From Flaviaestuariibacter sp. (GTDB lineage Bacteria > Bacteroidota > Bacteroidia > Chitinophagales > Chitinophagaceae), in the NCBI GenBank assembly GCA_025963645.1, contig JAOQAI010000013.1, positions 124,001-188,000 on the forward strand: DNA of 64,000 bases, given 5' to 3'. Shown here one piece after another: positions 15,721 through 24,706 of this stretch (the stretch's first letter is position 1; each line of letters begins with the position of its first letter). Position numbers and translations under genes: made by a program. A model generated the notes under the pieces. It worked only from the letters and a program-made list of their open reading frames with translations. It ran no database searches and was not told the DNA's origin.

Positions 15721-17298
15721 ATGCCAGAAATAAAACCAGATGAGATCAGTGCCATCCTGCGTCAGCAGTTAGGTGGCATCAACACCGGCGCCGAACTAGA
15801 AGAAGTTGGCTCCGTATTGCAAATGGGCGATGGTATTGCCCGTGTTTACGGCTTAGGCAATGTGCGTGCCGGTGAACTAGTAGAGTTTGAGAATGGTGTT
15901 CAGGGTATCGCCTTGAACCTCGAAGAAGATAACGTGGGTGTGGTATTGATGGGAGAGATGGGAACCCTGCAGGAAGGTGCGAAAGTGCGTCGTACGGGCC
16001 AGATCGCCTCTATCAAAGTAGGTGAAGGAACCGTAGGTCGCGTAGTAAACACGTTGGGTGAGCCAATCGATGGTAAAGGCCCGATCGAAGGCGAGCGTTA
16101 TGAAATGCCGCTGGAGCGTAAAGCGCCGGGTGTTATTTATCGCCAGCCGGTAACCGAGCCGCTGCAAACAGGTATCAAAGCGATCGATGCGATGATCCCG
16201 GTAGGTCGCGGACAGCGGGAACTGGTAATTGGTGACCGTCAGACCGGTAAAACCGCCATCTGTATTGACACCATCATCAACCAGAAAGAATTCTTTGAAG
16301 CGGGTAAGCCGGTATATTGTATTTATGTAGCGATCGGTCAGAAAGCTTCGACCATTGCCGGTGTAATGCAAACCCTGCAGAACGCAGGTGCCATGGCGTA
16401 TACAACCATCGTAGCCGCTTCGGCTTCTGACCCAGCGCCGTTGCAATTCTATGCACCATTTGCGGGTGCTGCCATTGGCGAATTCTTCCGCGATACCGGA
16501 CGCCCGGCCCTGATCATTTATGATGACCTGTCAAAGCAGGCCGTTGCATACCGTGAAGTTTCGCTCCTGTTACGTCGTCCGCCGGGCCGTGAAGCTTACC
16601 CGGGTGATGTATTCTATCTGCATAGCCGTTTGCTGGAGCGTGCCGCGAAAGTGATCAATAACGATGACATCGCCCGCCAGATGAACGACCTGCCGGCTTC
16701 TATCAAGCATTTGGTGAAAGGTGGCGGTTCCCTGACAGCCCTTCCGATCATTGAAACACAGGCCGGTGACGTATCGGCCTATATCCCAACAAACGTGATC
16801 TCCATCACCGATGGCCAGATCTTCCTGGAAGGTAACCTGTTCAATGCCGGTATCCGTCCGGCGATCAACGTAGGTATCTCCGTGAGCCGTGTGGGTGGTA
16901 ATGCGCAGACTAAGTCGATGAAGAAAGTGGCCGGTACACTGAAATTGGACCAGGCGCTTTACCGCGAGCTGGAAGCCTTCTCTAAATTTGGTGGTGATAT
17001 GGATGCCGCTACAAAATCGGTGATCGACAAAGGTGCCCGTAACGTGGAGATCCTGAAGCAGCCGCAATATTCTCCGATGAAAGTGGAGAAGCAGGTGGCG
17101 ATCATTTACCTCGGTACACAAGGCTTGCTGCGTGATGTTCCGGTGAGCAAGGTGAAGGAGTTTGAAGAGCATTTCCTGATGGAGATGGACAATAAGCTGC
17201 CCGATGTACTGGCTGAATTCAAACGTGGTGCTTTACCGGAGGATGGATTGAAGAAAATGGTGGAATTGGCGAATGGGTTGATTCCGCAGTATAAATAA
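15721..17298 (+). CDS. atpA: F0F1 ATP synthase subunit alpha
   Basis: 525 residues. N-terminal beta-barrel, then nucleotide-binding domain with Walker [10 protein letters not shown], the [25 protein letters not shown] stretch near the catalytic interface in part visible, and the alpha signature. Alpha subunits hold the non-catalytic nucleotide and the arginine finger. It is the last gene before a bidirectional terminator; atpG, atpD and atpC, which with it make the F1 head, are not in the window. In many Bacteroidota atpG directly follows atpA, so its absence here is notable. Confidence 0.96.
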   Translation: MPEIKPDEISAILRQQLGGINTGAELEEVGSVLQMGDGIARVYGLGNVRAGELVEFENGVQGIALNLEEDNVGVVLMGEMGTLQEGAKVRRTGQIASIKVGEGTVGRVVNTLGEPIDGKGPIEGERYEMPLERKAPGVIYRQPVTEPLQTGIKAIDAMIPVGRGQRELVIGDRQTGKTAICIDTIINQKEFFEAGKPVYCIYVAIGQKASTIAGVMQTLQNAGAMAYTTIVAASASDPAPLQFYAPFAGAAIGEFFRDTGRPALIIYDDLSKQAVAYREVSLLLRRPPGREAYPGDVFYLHSRLLERAAKVINNDDIARQMNDLPASIKHLVKGGGSLTALPIIETQAGDVSAYIPTNVISITDGQIFLEGNLFNAGIRPAINVGISVSRVGGNAQTKSMKKVAGTLKLDQALYRELEAFSKFGGDMDAATKSVIDKGARNVEILKQPQYSPMKVEKQVAIIYLGTQGLLRDVPVSKVKEFEEHFLMEMDNKLPDVLAEFKRGALPEDGLKKMVELANGLIPQYK

Positions 17299-17314
17299 AA
17301 TTCATCAATATGAT

Positions 17315-17347
17315 AAAAAAGCCTCCCGGTTCATGGGAGGCTTTTTT
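17315..17347. terminator. Strong bidirectional terminator after atpA
   Basis: AAAAAAGCCTCCC, loop GGTTCAT, GGGAGGCTTTTTT: 13-bp perfect stem with A tract and T tract. It closes the ATP synthase operon. Confidence 0.92.
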
Positions 17348-17448
17348 ATATCCTAGTGCTAATAGTGTTTAAACGTTGAAAACGGGGTTTTCACCGAAAG
17401 GTTTGAAAGGGGGCTGTTAGGCATTCTATTTGTATAGTGATAAACACT

Positions 17449-17456
17449 TACTTTTG
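17449..17456 (+). promoter_or_regulatory. Promoter -7 box of a small secreted protein gene
   Basis: TACTTTTG matches TAnnTTTG; a TTTG at 17429-17432 may serve as -33 box (16-bp spacing, slightly short). It supports the ATG at 17472 over the longer frame at 17430. Confidence 0.5.
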
Positions 17457-17471
17457 TTAAGTGAAAGAATT

Positions 17472-17888
17472 ATGAAGCACCTTCTTTTTATACTGTTTTT
17501 TTTACCTGCTTTTTTACTCGTGCAACAGGCAAAGGCTCAGGGTGTGTTCACAGCAAGTGACTACAGTCATGTGAAGGTGCCTAAAACCATCTCCGATCAC
17601 TCCACTTATTCCCCGGCAACCGATTCAACTGAAATAAAGTTAAGGGCAAAGCAAAGTGCCTTGAAAAGCCTTAAAGACCTTCAGCAGTTTAATGCTGCTT
17701 TTGCGAAAAACAGCCGGACCGTATTTCTGGAACCTTCTGTTTCAAAAATTGAACATCAATTCACCTCCACCACAAACACTAAGGTGATCGTAACGCTGCC
17801 CAAATACATAACCAATGTGCTGGTGATTGATCTATCTAAGCACGAGGCATCTGCCGTTCCTTCTCTTATCACCTTTACCAGGGAATAA
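17472..17888 (+). CDS. Small secreted protein, unknown function
   Basis: 138 residues with a good signal peptide (MKHLLFILFFLPAFLL, cleavage after AKAQ). The mature part is about 115 residues with no recognised domain; its C-terminal half alternates beta-prone segments (TKVIVTLPKY, VLVIDLS). Start chosen from the promoter position and the signal peptide. Monocistronic; followed by a 310-bp intergenic region. Confidence 0.65.
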   Translation: MKHLLFILFFLPAFLLVQQAKAQGVFTASDYSHVKVPKTISDHSTYSPATDSTEIKLRAKQSALKSLKDLQQFNAAFAKNSRTVFLEPSVSKIEHQFTSTTNTKVIVTLPKYITNVLVIDLSKHEASAVPSLITFTRE

Positions 17889-18003
17889 CCTGTCTTTTAA
17901 ATTAAACATAAGTCGTTCATTTTCAACGGTGAAAATGTACTGTTTACCGAAGCAATAGAAATACGGTATTCCATTTCTTCAAAAAACTAGGCATCCTTAT
18001 CGA

Positions 18004-18020
18004 AAGGTATGTTATACCTT
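18004..18020. promoter_or_regulatory. Palindrome AAGGTAT-GTT-ATACCTT
   Basis: Perfect 7-3-7 inverted repeat in the 310-bp region upstream of the TonB receptor gene, size and form of a dimeric regulator site. No further support; the rest of 17889-18130 holds nothing I recognise. Confidence 0.35.
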
Positions 18021-18136
18021 AGGAAGCAACAAGTTAGCGGCCGTTTAGCGGGACGAGGTTTCATTACCTTTCTATAACCGGGTTACTGCCCCACCATGAC
18101 TAACGAAATTTACCGGGAAGGGGTCTTAAAGAAATA

Positions 18137-18169
18137 GTTTATAAAAATAAATTGGTTTATAAAATAAAC
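18137..18169. promoter_or_regulatory. Tandem palindromic operator overlapping the TonB receptor promoter
   Basis: Two copies of one inverted repeat: GTTTAT-AAAA-ATAAAT (18137-18152) and GTTTAT-AAA-ATAAAC (18155-18169, perfect arms). The second lies between the -33 TTG and the -7 box, where a bound protein would block transcription. The winged-helix regulator encoded at 22826-23110 in the same cluster is a candidate ligand. Confidence 0.55.
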
Positions 18170-18182
18170 TACTTTACATTTG
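18152..18182 (+). promoter_or_regulatory. Promoter of the TonB receptor gene (-33 TTG, -7 TACATTTG)
   Basis: TTG at 18152-18154, 20-bp spacing, TACATTTG at 18175-18182: a textbook Bacteroidota sigma-ABfr promoter, 16 bp before the ATG at 18199. Confidence 0.75.
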
Positions 18183-18198
18183 CTGAACAATCACTGTT

Positions 18199-20445
18199 AT
18201 GAGACCTTTATACATACTCTTCTTGTTATCACTGCTAACAATCACCAGCTTTGCTCAAAGGATCACCGGAACCTTAAAAGATGTGAAAGGCCTGCCTATT
18301 GAAGGTGCCAGCATCACTATTAAAGACAGCTACGATGGCGGCACTTCCGACTCTGCCGGCAAGTTTTCTTTTTCTACTATGGAGAAGGGAGAAAAAGTTA
18401 TTATCGCCACAGGAATAGGTTATAAGGCTTTTGAGCAAGCCGTTAAGTTGGATAAAGAAGCAATTGCACTCAGCATCGTTTTAAAAGAAGAGATCACCGA
18501 GCTAAAAGCGGTGGTAATTACGGCAGGTTCTTTTGAAGCCAGCGACAAAAAGAAAACAACCGTTCTCAATTCCATTGACATTGTAACCACCGCTTCTGCC
18601 AATGCCGATGTTACCGGGGCGGTAAAAACCCTTCCCGGTGCGCAGCAAGTGGGCGAAAGCGAAGGCTTGTTTGTACGCGGCGGCACGGCTGCAGAAACCA
18701 AAACCTTTATTGACGGCACCCTGGTAAATAACTTTTTTTACAGCAGCGTACCCGGCATTGCCCAGCGCGGCCGCTTTTCTCCCTTTTTATTTAAAGGAAC
18801 AGTGTTCAGTGCCGGCGGTTATTCCGCACTGTATGGCCAGGCACTTTCCTCTGCCCTGATCCTCGAATCCATTGACCTGCCCGACCAGGCATCGGCAAGT
18901 GTAGGTGTTTCGGTAATTGGTGGCAATGCCGGTTACCAAAATCTTTCGAAAGACAAGCGTTCTTCCTGGGGTGTTGGTTATGGATATACCAATCTTGCAC
19001 CGGCTTTTGCGGTCATCAAGCAAAAGCAGGAGTTCAGCCGCATTCCTGACTATCACGCCGGCGACGCCAACTTTCGTATCAAAACCTCTAAGACCGGCAT
19101 GTTGAAATATTATGGCTATTTCAGCCAAAACGCTCTTGGCATTCGCACCAATAGTATTGATACGCTAGGATATAAAGACGCCTTCAGGCTGAAGAACTTT
19201 AATATGTATCATAATGTAGCGTGGCGCGAAAACCTGGGTAAAGGTTGGAAATTAAACCTCGGCGCTTCGTATGCTAACAACCTGGATGATATCAATGGCG
19301 CTTTGCTAAATGGCACAAACGAAGAAGTGAGCTTATCCGGCTTTGAAACAAAGAATTTCGGACTCGAGACCAAAGGCACTTATGTAAATGCAAAAGCCGT
19401 GGTGGAATATCGCCTGCAGGGATTGAGCGCCATCCGTTTTGGTTCGGAATACAACTACAGCAATGACAGGTCAGATTATACGCTATTCACCGGGAATAAA
19501 TATCCCGGCAAAGTAACCGAGCATCTGAAATCTCTTTTTGCCGAAGGCGATGTTTACCTTACAAATAATATAGCCGCAAAAGTCGGTGGACGAATGGAAC
19601 ACTCTGCGTTGCTGGACAAAGTGAACCTTGCACCACGCTTGTCCTTAGCCTATAAGTTGGGTACTAACAGCCAGGCCTCCGTAGCCTATGGCATTTTTTA
19701 TCAAAATCCGGAACGCCGCTTTTTACCCGCAGTGGCAAACCTCGATTTCGCGAAAGCCACGCACTATATAGCGCAATACCAAAAGACCACGGCACTTCAA
19801 ACCCTGCGGGCGGAAGTATTCTACAAGAAATACCAGAGCCTGATAAAGACAGGTGTGGCGAACGGGCAGGAATCAGCCATCAGCAACAATGGCTACGGCG
19901 ATGCGAAAGGCTTTGAACTGTTTTGGCGCGATAAGCAAACGGTCAAGAATTTCGACTATTGGATCTCTTATTCCTTCCTTGATACCAAGCGTGACTTCCA
20001 GAATTTCCCTACCGCCATCGAGCCTAGCTTCGCGGCAAAGCACACGGCAAGCCTGGTGATGAAGAAGTTCGTTACGAAGATGAAAACGCAATTCAATGCG
20101 TCCTATACCTACGCTTCCGGTCGTCCTTACTATAATATCCGCTACAACAATACGGCTAATAAGTTCGCCATCTACGATAGGGGCAGAACCATTGATTACA
20201 ACAGCATGAGCCTTAGCGTGAACTACCTGCCGAATGTTTTCAAGAAAGGCGCCGGTAAGTTCTCTGTGCTGGTGTTTTCCGTAACGAATGTGCTGGGCCA
20301 GAACCAGGTGTTTGGCTACAATTATTCATACAGTGGCCACCGTAAAGAAGCGATTGTGCCGCCTTCTAAGATGTTTGTTTTCCTTGGCGCTTTCATCACA
20401 TTCGGTGTAGATCGCACGGATGATATTATCAATAGCAATCTTTAG
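18199..20445 (+). CDS. TonB-dependent outer membrane receptor
   Basis: 748 residues. Signal peptide (ending SFAQ), an N-terminal carboxypeptidase-regulatory-like beta domain (RITGTLKDVKGLPIEGASI, about residues 20-95), a plug domain (about 110-225, with EGLFVRGGTAAETKTFIDG) and a C-terminal beta-barrel of about 500 residues rich in aromatic strands. It imports an unknown ligand across the outer membrane using TonB energy. No SusD-like lipoprotein follows, so a glycan utilisation locus is unlikely; small size favours a metal chelate, vitamin or peptide. Expression is probably controlled at the tandem palindromes in its promoter. Confidence 0.92.
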   Translation: MRPLYILFLLSLLTITSFAQRITGTLKDVKGLPIEGASITIKDSYDGGTSDSAGKFSFSTMEKGEKVIIATGIGYKAFEQAVKLDKEAIALSIVLKEEITELKAVVITAGSFEASDKKKTTVLNSIDIVTTASANADVTGAVKTLPGAQQVGESEGLFVRGGTAAETKTFIDGTLVNNFFYSSVPGIAQRGRFSPFLFKGTVFSAGGYSALYGQALSSALILESIDLPDQASASVGVSVIGGNAGYQNLSKDKRSSWGVGYGYTNLAPAFAVIKQKQEFSRIPDYHAGDANFRIKTSKTGMLKYYGYFSQNALGIRTNSIDTLGYKDAFRLKNFNMYHNVAWRENLGKGWKLNLGASYANNLDDINGALLNGTNEEVSLSGFETKNFGLETKGTYVNAKAVVEYRLQGLSAIRFGSEYNYSNDRSDYTLFTGNKYPGKVTEHLKSLFAEGDVYLTNNIAAKVGGRMEHSALLDKVNLAPRLSLAYKLGTNSQASVAYGIFYQNPERRFLPAVANLDFAKATHYIAQYQKTTALQTLRAEVFYKKYQSLIKTGVANGQESAISNNGYGDAKGFELFWRDKQTVKNFDYWISYSFLDTKRDFQNFPTAIEPSFAAKHTASLVMKKFVTKMKTQFNASYTYASGRPYYNIRYNNTANKFAIYDRGRTIDYNSMSLSVNYLPNVFKKGAGKFSVLVFSVTNVLGQNQVFGYNYSYSGHRKEAIVPPSKMFVFLGAFITFGVDRTDDIINSNL

Positions 20446-20581
20446 GAAATGGAGAATGATAGAAGTGGGCAGATAACAGTTGATAGTTGGCAGTATGCCG
20501 ATCCCCTTGTGTCTTGTTTCTTAGTTCTGGAATCTTTAAACAAATAAACAAATAAAACAATCACGCATAAACTTTTAAACC

Positions 20582-20875
20582 ATGTACTACGGACCCACAC
20601 CCGAAGGCAAAGACCCGCAACTCTGGCAACTGGCGCAACGCCGCGCAAGCTTCCAACGCCACCTTGCTACTTATGTTATTGTCAACATTTTTCTATGGAC
20701 CATCTGGTATTTCTCCGGTGCGCACAACTACGGTGGTGGCATTCCTTGGCCAGCCTGGTCTTCGTTGGGCTGGGGCATTGGCCTGGCATCGCATTATGCC
20801 GGCGCTTACCTCACCACAGGGCCAACTTCTATTGATAAAGAATACGATAAGCTCAAAAACTCTCAAAACAAATAA
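20582..20875 (+). CDS. 2TM domain-containing protein
   Basis: 97 residues. The 2TM domain is recognisable: an N-terminal AQRRASFQRHLATYVIVN helix, a second membrane helix after a Trp-rich turn (WPAWSSLGWGIGLASHY) and a short charged tail. In Bacteroidota such domains often accompany histidine kinases or regulators, but as a stand-alone protein its role is unknown. First gene of a close run ending in a winged-helix regulator. Confidence 0.8.
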   Translation: MYYGPTPEGKDPQLWQLAQRRASFQRHLATYVIVNIFLWTIWYFSGAHNYGGGIPWPAWSSLGWGIGLASHYAGAYLTTGPTSIDKEYDKLKNSQNK

Positions 20876-20889
20876 TTAAATCAACGATC

Positions 20890-21558
20890 ATGAAAAAGTA
20901 CATCTTATCCAGCCTCTTCTTACTTGCTGTTAGCACCGGTTTTGCGCAAAGCGAAAAAATGGTAAAAGCCATGGAAGCAAAAGTGGCAGCCATCGATACC
21001 ACCCGCAACCCTGCAGCCCTTGTTGAATTGGCCAACACATTTGAGCGTATAGCGGAAGCAGAGAAAACGCAGTGGCTGCCTTACTATTATGCGGCGCTGG
21101 CGCAGATCAACTCGGGCTATATGGGCATGAATGGCGCCAACGCGATGAAAGGTGGTCTGACAGCAGTAGTAGACCCGATCGCTGACCGGGCGGAAGTGCT
21201 TCTGAACAAAGCAGAAGCCCTAAGCAAAGACAATTCGGAGATCTATGTCGTGAAGAAAATGATCGCCGGACTGCGAATGATGGGCGACCCGATGAACCGC
21301 TACATGACTTTTGGTTCGCAAGCTGCCGAAGCGTTGGAAACGGCTAAGAAGTTGAATAAAGAAAACCCTCGCATCTATTACCTCGAAGGACAGGATAAAT
21401 TTTACACTCCCGAACAATTTGGTGGCAGTAAAGCTGAAGCAAAAAAGCTGTTCGAACTGGCGCTGCAAAAGTTTGAAACCTTCAAGCCGGAGAATTCCAT
21501 TGCGCCGAATTGGGGCCGTGGCAATACGCAATACTTTTTAAGCCTCGCTTCCAAATAG
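20890..21558 (+). CDS. Secreted TPR-like helical protein
   Basis: 222 residues with a signal peptide (ending STGFAQ). The rest is Ala/Leu-rich helix pairs with TPR-like spacing (for example ALVELANTFERIAEAEKTQWLPYYYAALAQ cut into two helices), so probably a periplasmic scaffold. No catalytic motif. It starts 14 bp after the 2TM gene stop and is likely co-transcribed with it. Confidence 0.7.
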   Translation: MKKYILSSLFLLAVSTGFAQSEKMVKAMEAKVAAIDTTRNPAALVELANTFERIAEAEKTQWLPYYYAALAQINSGYMGMNGANAMKGGLTAVVDPIADRAEVLLNKAEALSKDNSEIYVVKKMIAGLRMMGDPMNRYMTFGSQAAEALETAKKLNKENPRIYYLEGQDKFYTPEQFGGSKAEAKKLFELALQKFETFKPENSIAPNWGRGNTQYFLSLASK

Positions 21559-21632
21559 GTTCAGGTTAGACCTATCTTAGCCTCTCATCCTGGCAACTGT
21601 GTCGGCAGTTGCCAGGATCTCAATTGTTCTAT

Positions 21633-22211
21633 ATGCAAGACGAAAACTTCTCGCCACAGGAAAGCTTCCAGCTCATTCAATCCATGATCGGAAAGACCCG
21701 CTCTAACCTGAGCGAGAACCGTATTTATTTTTTGCTGTGGGGTTGGGCGTCCTTCCTCGCTATCGTTAGCCAGTTTATACTCAAAGTATGGGTGGGCTAC
21801 GAGCGGCATTACCTTGTATGGCTTATTACGATCCCAACCGCCATTTATACAATGATCTATACGTCCCGCAAAGAAAACAGGCGGCCGGTAAAGACCTATA
21901 TTGGCGACAGCATGAGCTCGCTTTGGACCGGCATCGGCATTTCGTTTTTCATTCTGAGCGTTATCGTTACCCGGCAACCCACGGGCTGGGCGGGAGCGTG
22001 GCCGTTCTTTATCTTATTCTATGGCATGGGTACATTTATCTCTGGTCGCTTATTGCAGTTCCGTCCGTTGGTCATTGGTGGCATCTTTAATTGGGTATTG
22101 GCCATTACATCAGTTTTTGTGGCGTACGATTACCAGTTGCTACTGGCCGCTGCCGCTATTCTTACCTCCTATATCATTCCCGGCCACCTATTGAAAAACA
22201 TAGATAAATAA
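21633..22211 (+). CDS. Integral membrane protein, paralogue 1 of a tandem pair
   Basis: 192 residues from ATG 21633; an upstream TTG at 21609 lacks support. A soluble N-terminus with SPQESFQLIQSMIGK is followed by five or six membrane helices and the terminal motif SYIIPGHLLK. The next gene has the same layout and the same GYIIPGH ending, so they arose by duplication. Function unknown; context suggests membrane partners of the adjacent regulator. Confidence 0.75.
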   Translation: MQDENFSPQESFQLIQSMIGKTRSNLSENRIYFLLWGWASFLAIVSQFILKVWVGYERHYLVWLITIPTAIYTMIYTSRKENRRPVKTYIGDSMSSLWTGIGISFFILSVIVTRQPTGWAGAWPFFILFYGMGTFISGRLLQFRPLVIGGIFNWVLAITSVFVAYDYQLLLAAAAILTSYIIPGHLLKNIDK

Positions 22212-22216
22212 GCCTT

Positions 22217-22816
22217 ATGGAAGAAAAAGAACTGACACATTCCGACAGCATGCGTCTCATCGAACAGATGATACATACCGCAAAGCAGGAGCAGAAGGAC
22301 GATGGGAAAGGCTGGATCATCTGGGGCTGGCTGCTATTCCTGGCTTCCGTGCTTACCTTCATCAACCTGCGCACCGAGTGGTTCAATGCCTTTTATTTCT
22401 GGAACCTGTTCGGGCTGGCTTCGCTGCTGCTGCTGGCATACGAGATCGTTAGGTATTTCTTCTTCAAACGAAAAGAACGGGTAAAGACCTATACGCAAGA
22501 CCTGTTCTCCAAGCTAAATACCGGCTTCTTCATTTCGCTCATGCTCGTTATCTTTTCCATGAACCTTGGCGTACTGCCCATAAAAGGTTTTGCATTACTG
22601 TTAGGGCTCTATGGTTTTTGGATATTGATCTATGGCGCGGTGCTTAATTTCAGGCCCTCCATCATTGGCGCATACATCACCTGGGGGTGTGCCTTCGCTT
22701 CGCTTTTGGTGCTGAAGTTCGAGCACACGATGCTGCTTCATGCCGCTGCCGTACTGTGCGGCTATATCATTCCCGGGCATATTGCCAACCGCGAATTCAA
22801 CAAACAAAAAGGGTAG
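22217..22816 (+). CDS. Integral membrane protein, paralogue 2 of a tandem pair
   Basis: 199 residues, starting 5 bp after its paralogue. Common features: N-terminal DSMRLIEQMIHTAK, a WGWLLF-type first helix, a basic loop ERVKTYTQ and the terminal CGYIIPGHIA. Five to six predicted membrane helices. The conserved short N-terminal cytosolic helix in both copies may bind a common partner. Function unknown. Confidence 0.75.
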   Translation: MEEKELTHSDSMRLIEQMIHTAKQEQKDDGKGWIIWGWLLFLASVLTFINLRTEWFNAFYFWNLFGLASLLLLAYEIVRYFFFKRKERVKTYTQDLFSKLNTGFFISLMLVIFSMNLGVLPIKGFALLLGLYGFWILIYGAVLNFRPSIIGAYITWGCAFASLLVLKFEHTMLLHAAAVLCGYIIPGHIANREFNKQKG

Positions 22817-22825
22817 GGCGCACCA

Positions 22826-23110
22826 GTGTTTAAAGACCTTGATCCCATATTACATTCCCAGCTCCGGCTTGCCATCATGTCGCTCTTAATCGGTGTGAAG
22901 GAAGCGGAGTTTACGTTCATTAAAGAGAAGACCGCGGCAACGGCCGGTAACCTTTCCGTGCAGGTGCAGAAGCTGAAAGAAGCGGGTTATATAGAAGTGA
23001 CCAAGCAGTTTAAGGATAACTACCCGCAAACCCTTTGCAAGGTTACCCCGGCAGGCATCAACGCTTTCGAGGCGTATGTGAAAGTGCTACAGGAGTATAT
23101 TAAGAAGTAG
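22826..23110 (+). CDS. Winged-helix transcriptional regulator (HTH_34/MarR-like)
   Basis: 94 residues, GTG start, 9 bp after the upstream gene. A single winged-helix domain: DPILHSQLRLAIMSLL, then TFIKEKTAATAGNLSVQVQ recognition region and the wing LCKVTPAGINAF. Small stand-alone HTH_34 proteins of Bacteroidota commonly sit with membrane proteins in one operon. It has no effector domain, so it may respond to a small molecule or to the two membrane proteins. Candidate binding sites are the GTTTAT...ATAAAC palindromes at 18137-18169. Confidence 0.85.
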   Translation: MFKDLDPILHSQLRLAIMSLLIGVKEAEFTFIKEKTAATAGNLSVQVQKLKEAGYIEVTKQFKDNYPQTLCKVTPAGINAFEAYVKVLQEYIKK

Positions 23111-23293
23111 GATGGGAAGTGCTTTCACTTTAAAGGGTGCCCTGCTTGTGTTCCCATAAGCAAGTCAAGAAGGCTACACTTTTTCTGCGCTTCCTTCCCC
23201 GGAAGGACCACCTTCAATCATATAGGGAATACAAAATTTTCTGCGTGACCGCATATGGGAAGGAAAACGTACACCCCTTTTGATGGAAAGAAT

Positions 23294-24688
23294 TTAACTG
23301 CCAGCTCCCACACCCGCTTTTTCAAAATGCGGCAGCAGCACGAGGTCGTCTTTGATCACAAACGAAAGCCGGTAAAAATCGATGTATTGCGCAATCCACG
23401 GGTCGTACACCTTCCAGTCGCGGAAGGTGTCGTTGCTTACCAGCAGGCAGCGTTCTTTTTTCACGTACTCGATCAAGAAAGCATCGGCAGTGGTTTCTGC
23501 CGGTGCTTCCATGTACGACACCTGGTCTTTCAGTTCCGGCAGCCGGTCGGCATCTTCCAGCCGGTGCCGCAGCGAAGCGTCGGCAATCACCACAATATCG
23601 GAAAAGCCCAGCCCTTTCAGCTCCGCTACCAGCCGCATAATATTGGCAACCACCGGCTTCGAGCGGCTGTTGCCGTTGGAGTTGTGGGCCACGTTGCTGC
23701 CATCCACAATCACCTTGCGGGTCTGCAACCGGGTCGTTTCAAAGTATTCGCCATCAGGGTCATAGGTGCCATACACCCGGGCATTGGAATTTGTTTCCAA
23801 GAATTTTGGAAACGCCTGGCTGCTGTCCGGCGTAGCGCGAAACCATGAGGGCAGCCTACCATCCTCTTTCTTATAAGTTTTCAGCTCCTCTTCAAACAGT
23901 TCTCCCAGTTTTTTAAGCGAGACCTTTTTCTTTTCCGGCAGCTTGGAAAGCAGCACCAGCAGCAGGCGTTCGTCGTGGGCGAGCTCACTTGGCAGCAGCT
24001 CCAGTTCCCGCCACTGTTCCCATTCGGCGCGGCTGTCAATGCCTTGTTTTTGCGCCGCCTTCCATTCGGCGGCATTGCCGAAAAGCCCGGCCTCGCCAGC
24101 CCCGAAGTCCACCGCGTTGTCGTAGCCCTTACCCACTGCCAGGTTATACTCTATGGCATTGATGAAGCCGGCTTTCAGTGCTTGCGAAAAGATAGTGAAA
24201 TCATCAAACCCGCCGCTTTTGGCCCATTGATACAGGTCATGCGAGTTGCGGATGCTCACGCCATCTGGCAGCAGGGCGTGCCATTTAGCGGCCACTTCCC
24301 ACTGCGTAAAGCCTTGCACAAAGCCGGTGGCCCGCATGGCGCTCACCAGGTCGGGATCGGTAACACCGGCTTCTTTCAGCAATACATAATCCTCGTAGGA
24401 TTTGCATTGCAGCGTCTGCGCTTCGTAATAAGATGCGGCATCGGGATAGGCGGCGGCGGGGCGCACATCCTCCAGGCACCGAAAGCCCTCGGCCGGCTGC
24501 TGCACCAGCAGTCCTTCATGAAAGGCGGCAAAATGGGTAGTGGCGCCGGCAGCGTCTTTCAGCACAAAGACCGATTTGCAATGATGGCTTTGCAAAAAGC
24601 GGCAAAACTCCGGCAGCCCGGAGAGCTGCAGCTTTTGCGAGTGCTCGATGACGGCGGCGTTAAAATATTTATAGGTAGTTCCGTTCAT
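23294..24688 (-). CDS. NYN-domain ribonuclease (Zc3h12a-like) with helical repeat N-terminus
   Basis: 464 residues. The C-terminal third (about 325-455) is a PIN-like NYN/RNase_Zc3h12a domain: VIVDGSNVAH (Asp329), VVIADAS, TTADAFLIEY and VSNDTFRDW supply the acidic metal-binding residues. The N-terminal two thirds contain short helical repeats of about 20 residues (SYEDYVLLKEAGV, DLYQWAKSGGF, NAVDFGAGEAG types) that probably bind RNA or protein. The family cleaves RNA in eukaryotes; bacterial members are little studied. It follows the gene at 24707-25810 by 18 bp on the same strand, so the two form a unit. Local G+C is high and the antisense frames are long shadows. Confidence 0.85.
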   Translation of the reverse strand: MNGTTYKYFNAAVIEHSQKLQLSGLPEFCRFLQSHHCKSVFVLKDAAGATTHFAAFHEGLLVQQPAEGFRCLEDVRPAAAYPDAASYYEAQTLQCKSYEDYVLLKEAGVTDPDLVSAMRATGFVQGFTQWEVAAKWHALLPDGVSIRNSHDLYQWAKSGGFDDFTIFSQALKAGFINAIEYNLAVGKGYDNAVDFGAGEAGLFGNAAEWKAAQKQGIDSRAEWEQWRELELLPSELAHDERLLLVLLSKLPEKKKVSLKKLGELFEEELKTYKKEDGRLPSWFRATPDSSQAFPKFLETNSNARVYGTYDPDGEYFETTRLQTRKVIVDGSNVAHNSNGNSRSKPVVANIMRLVAELKGLGFSDIVVIADASLRHRLEDADRLPELKDQVSYMEAPAETTADAFLIEYVKKERCLLVSNDTFRDWKVYDPWIAQYIDFYRLSFVIKDDLVLLPHFEKAGVGAGS

Positions 24689-24706
24689 GACGATCTGTTT
24701 AAGGGG

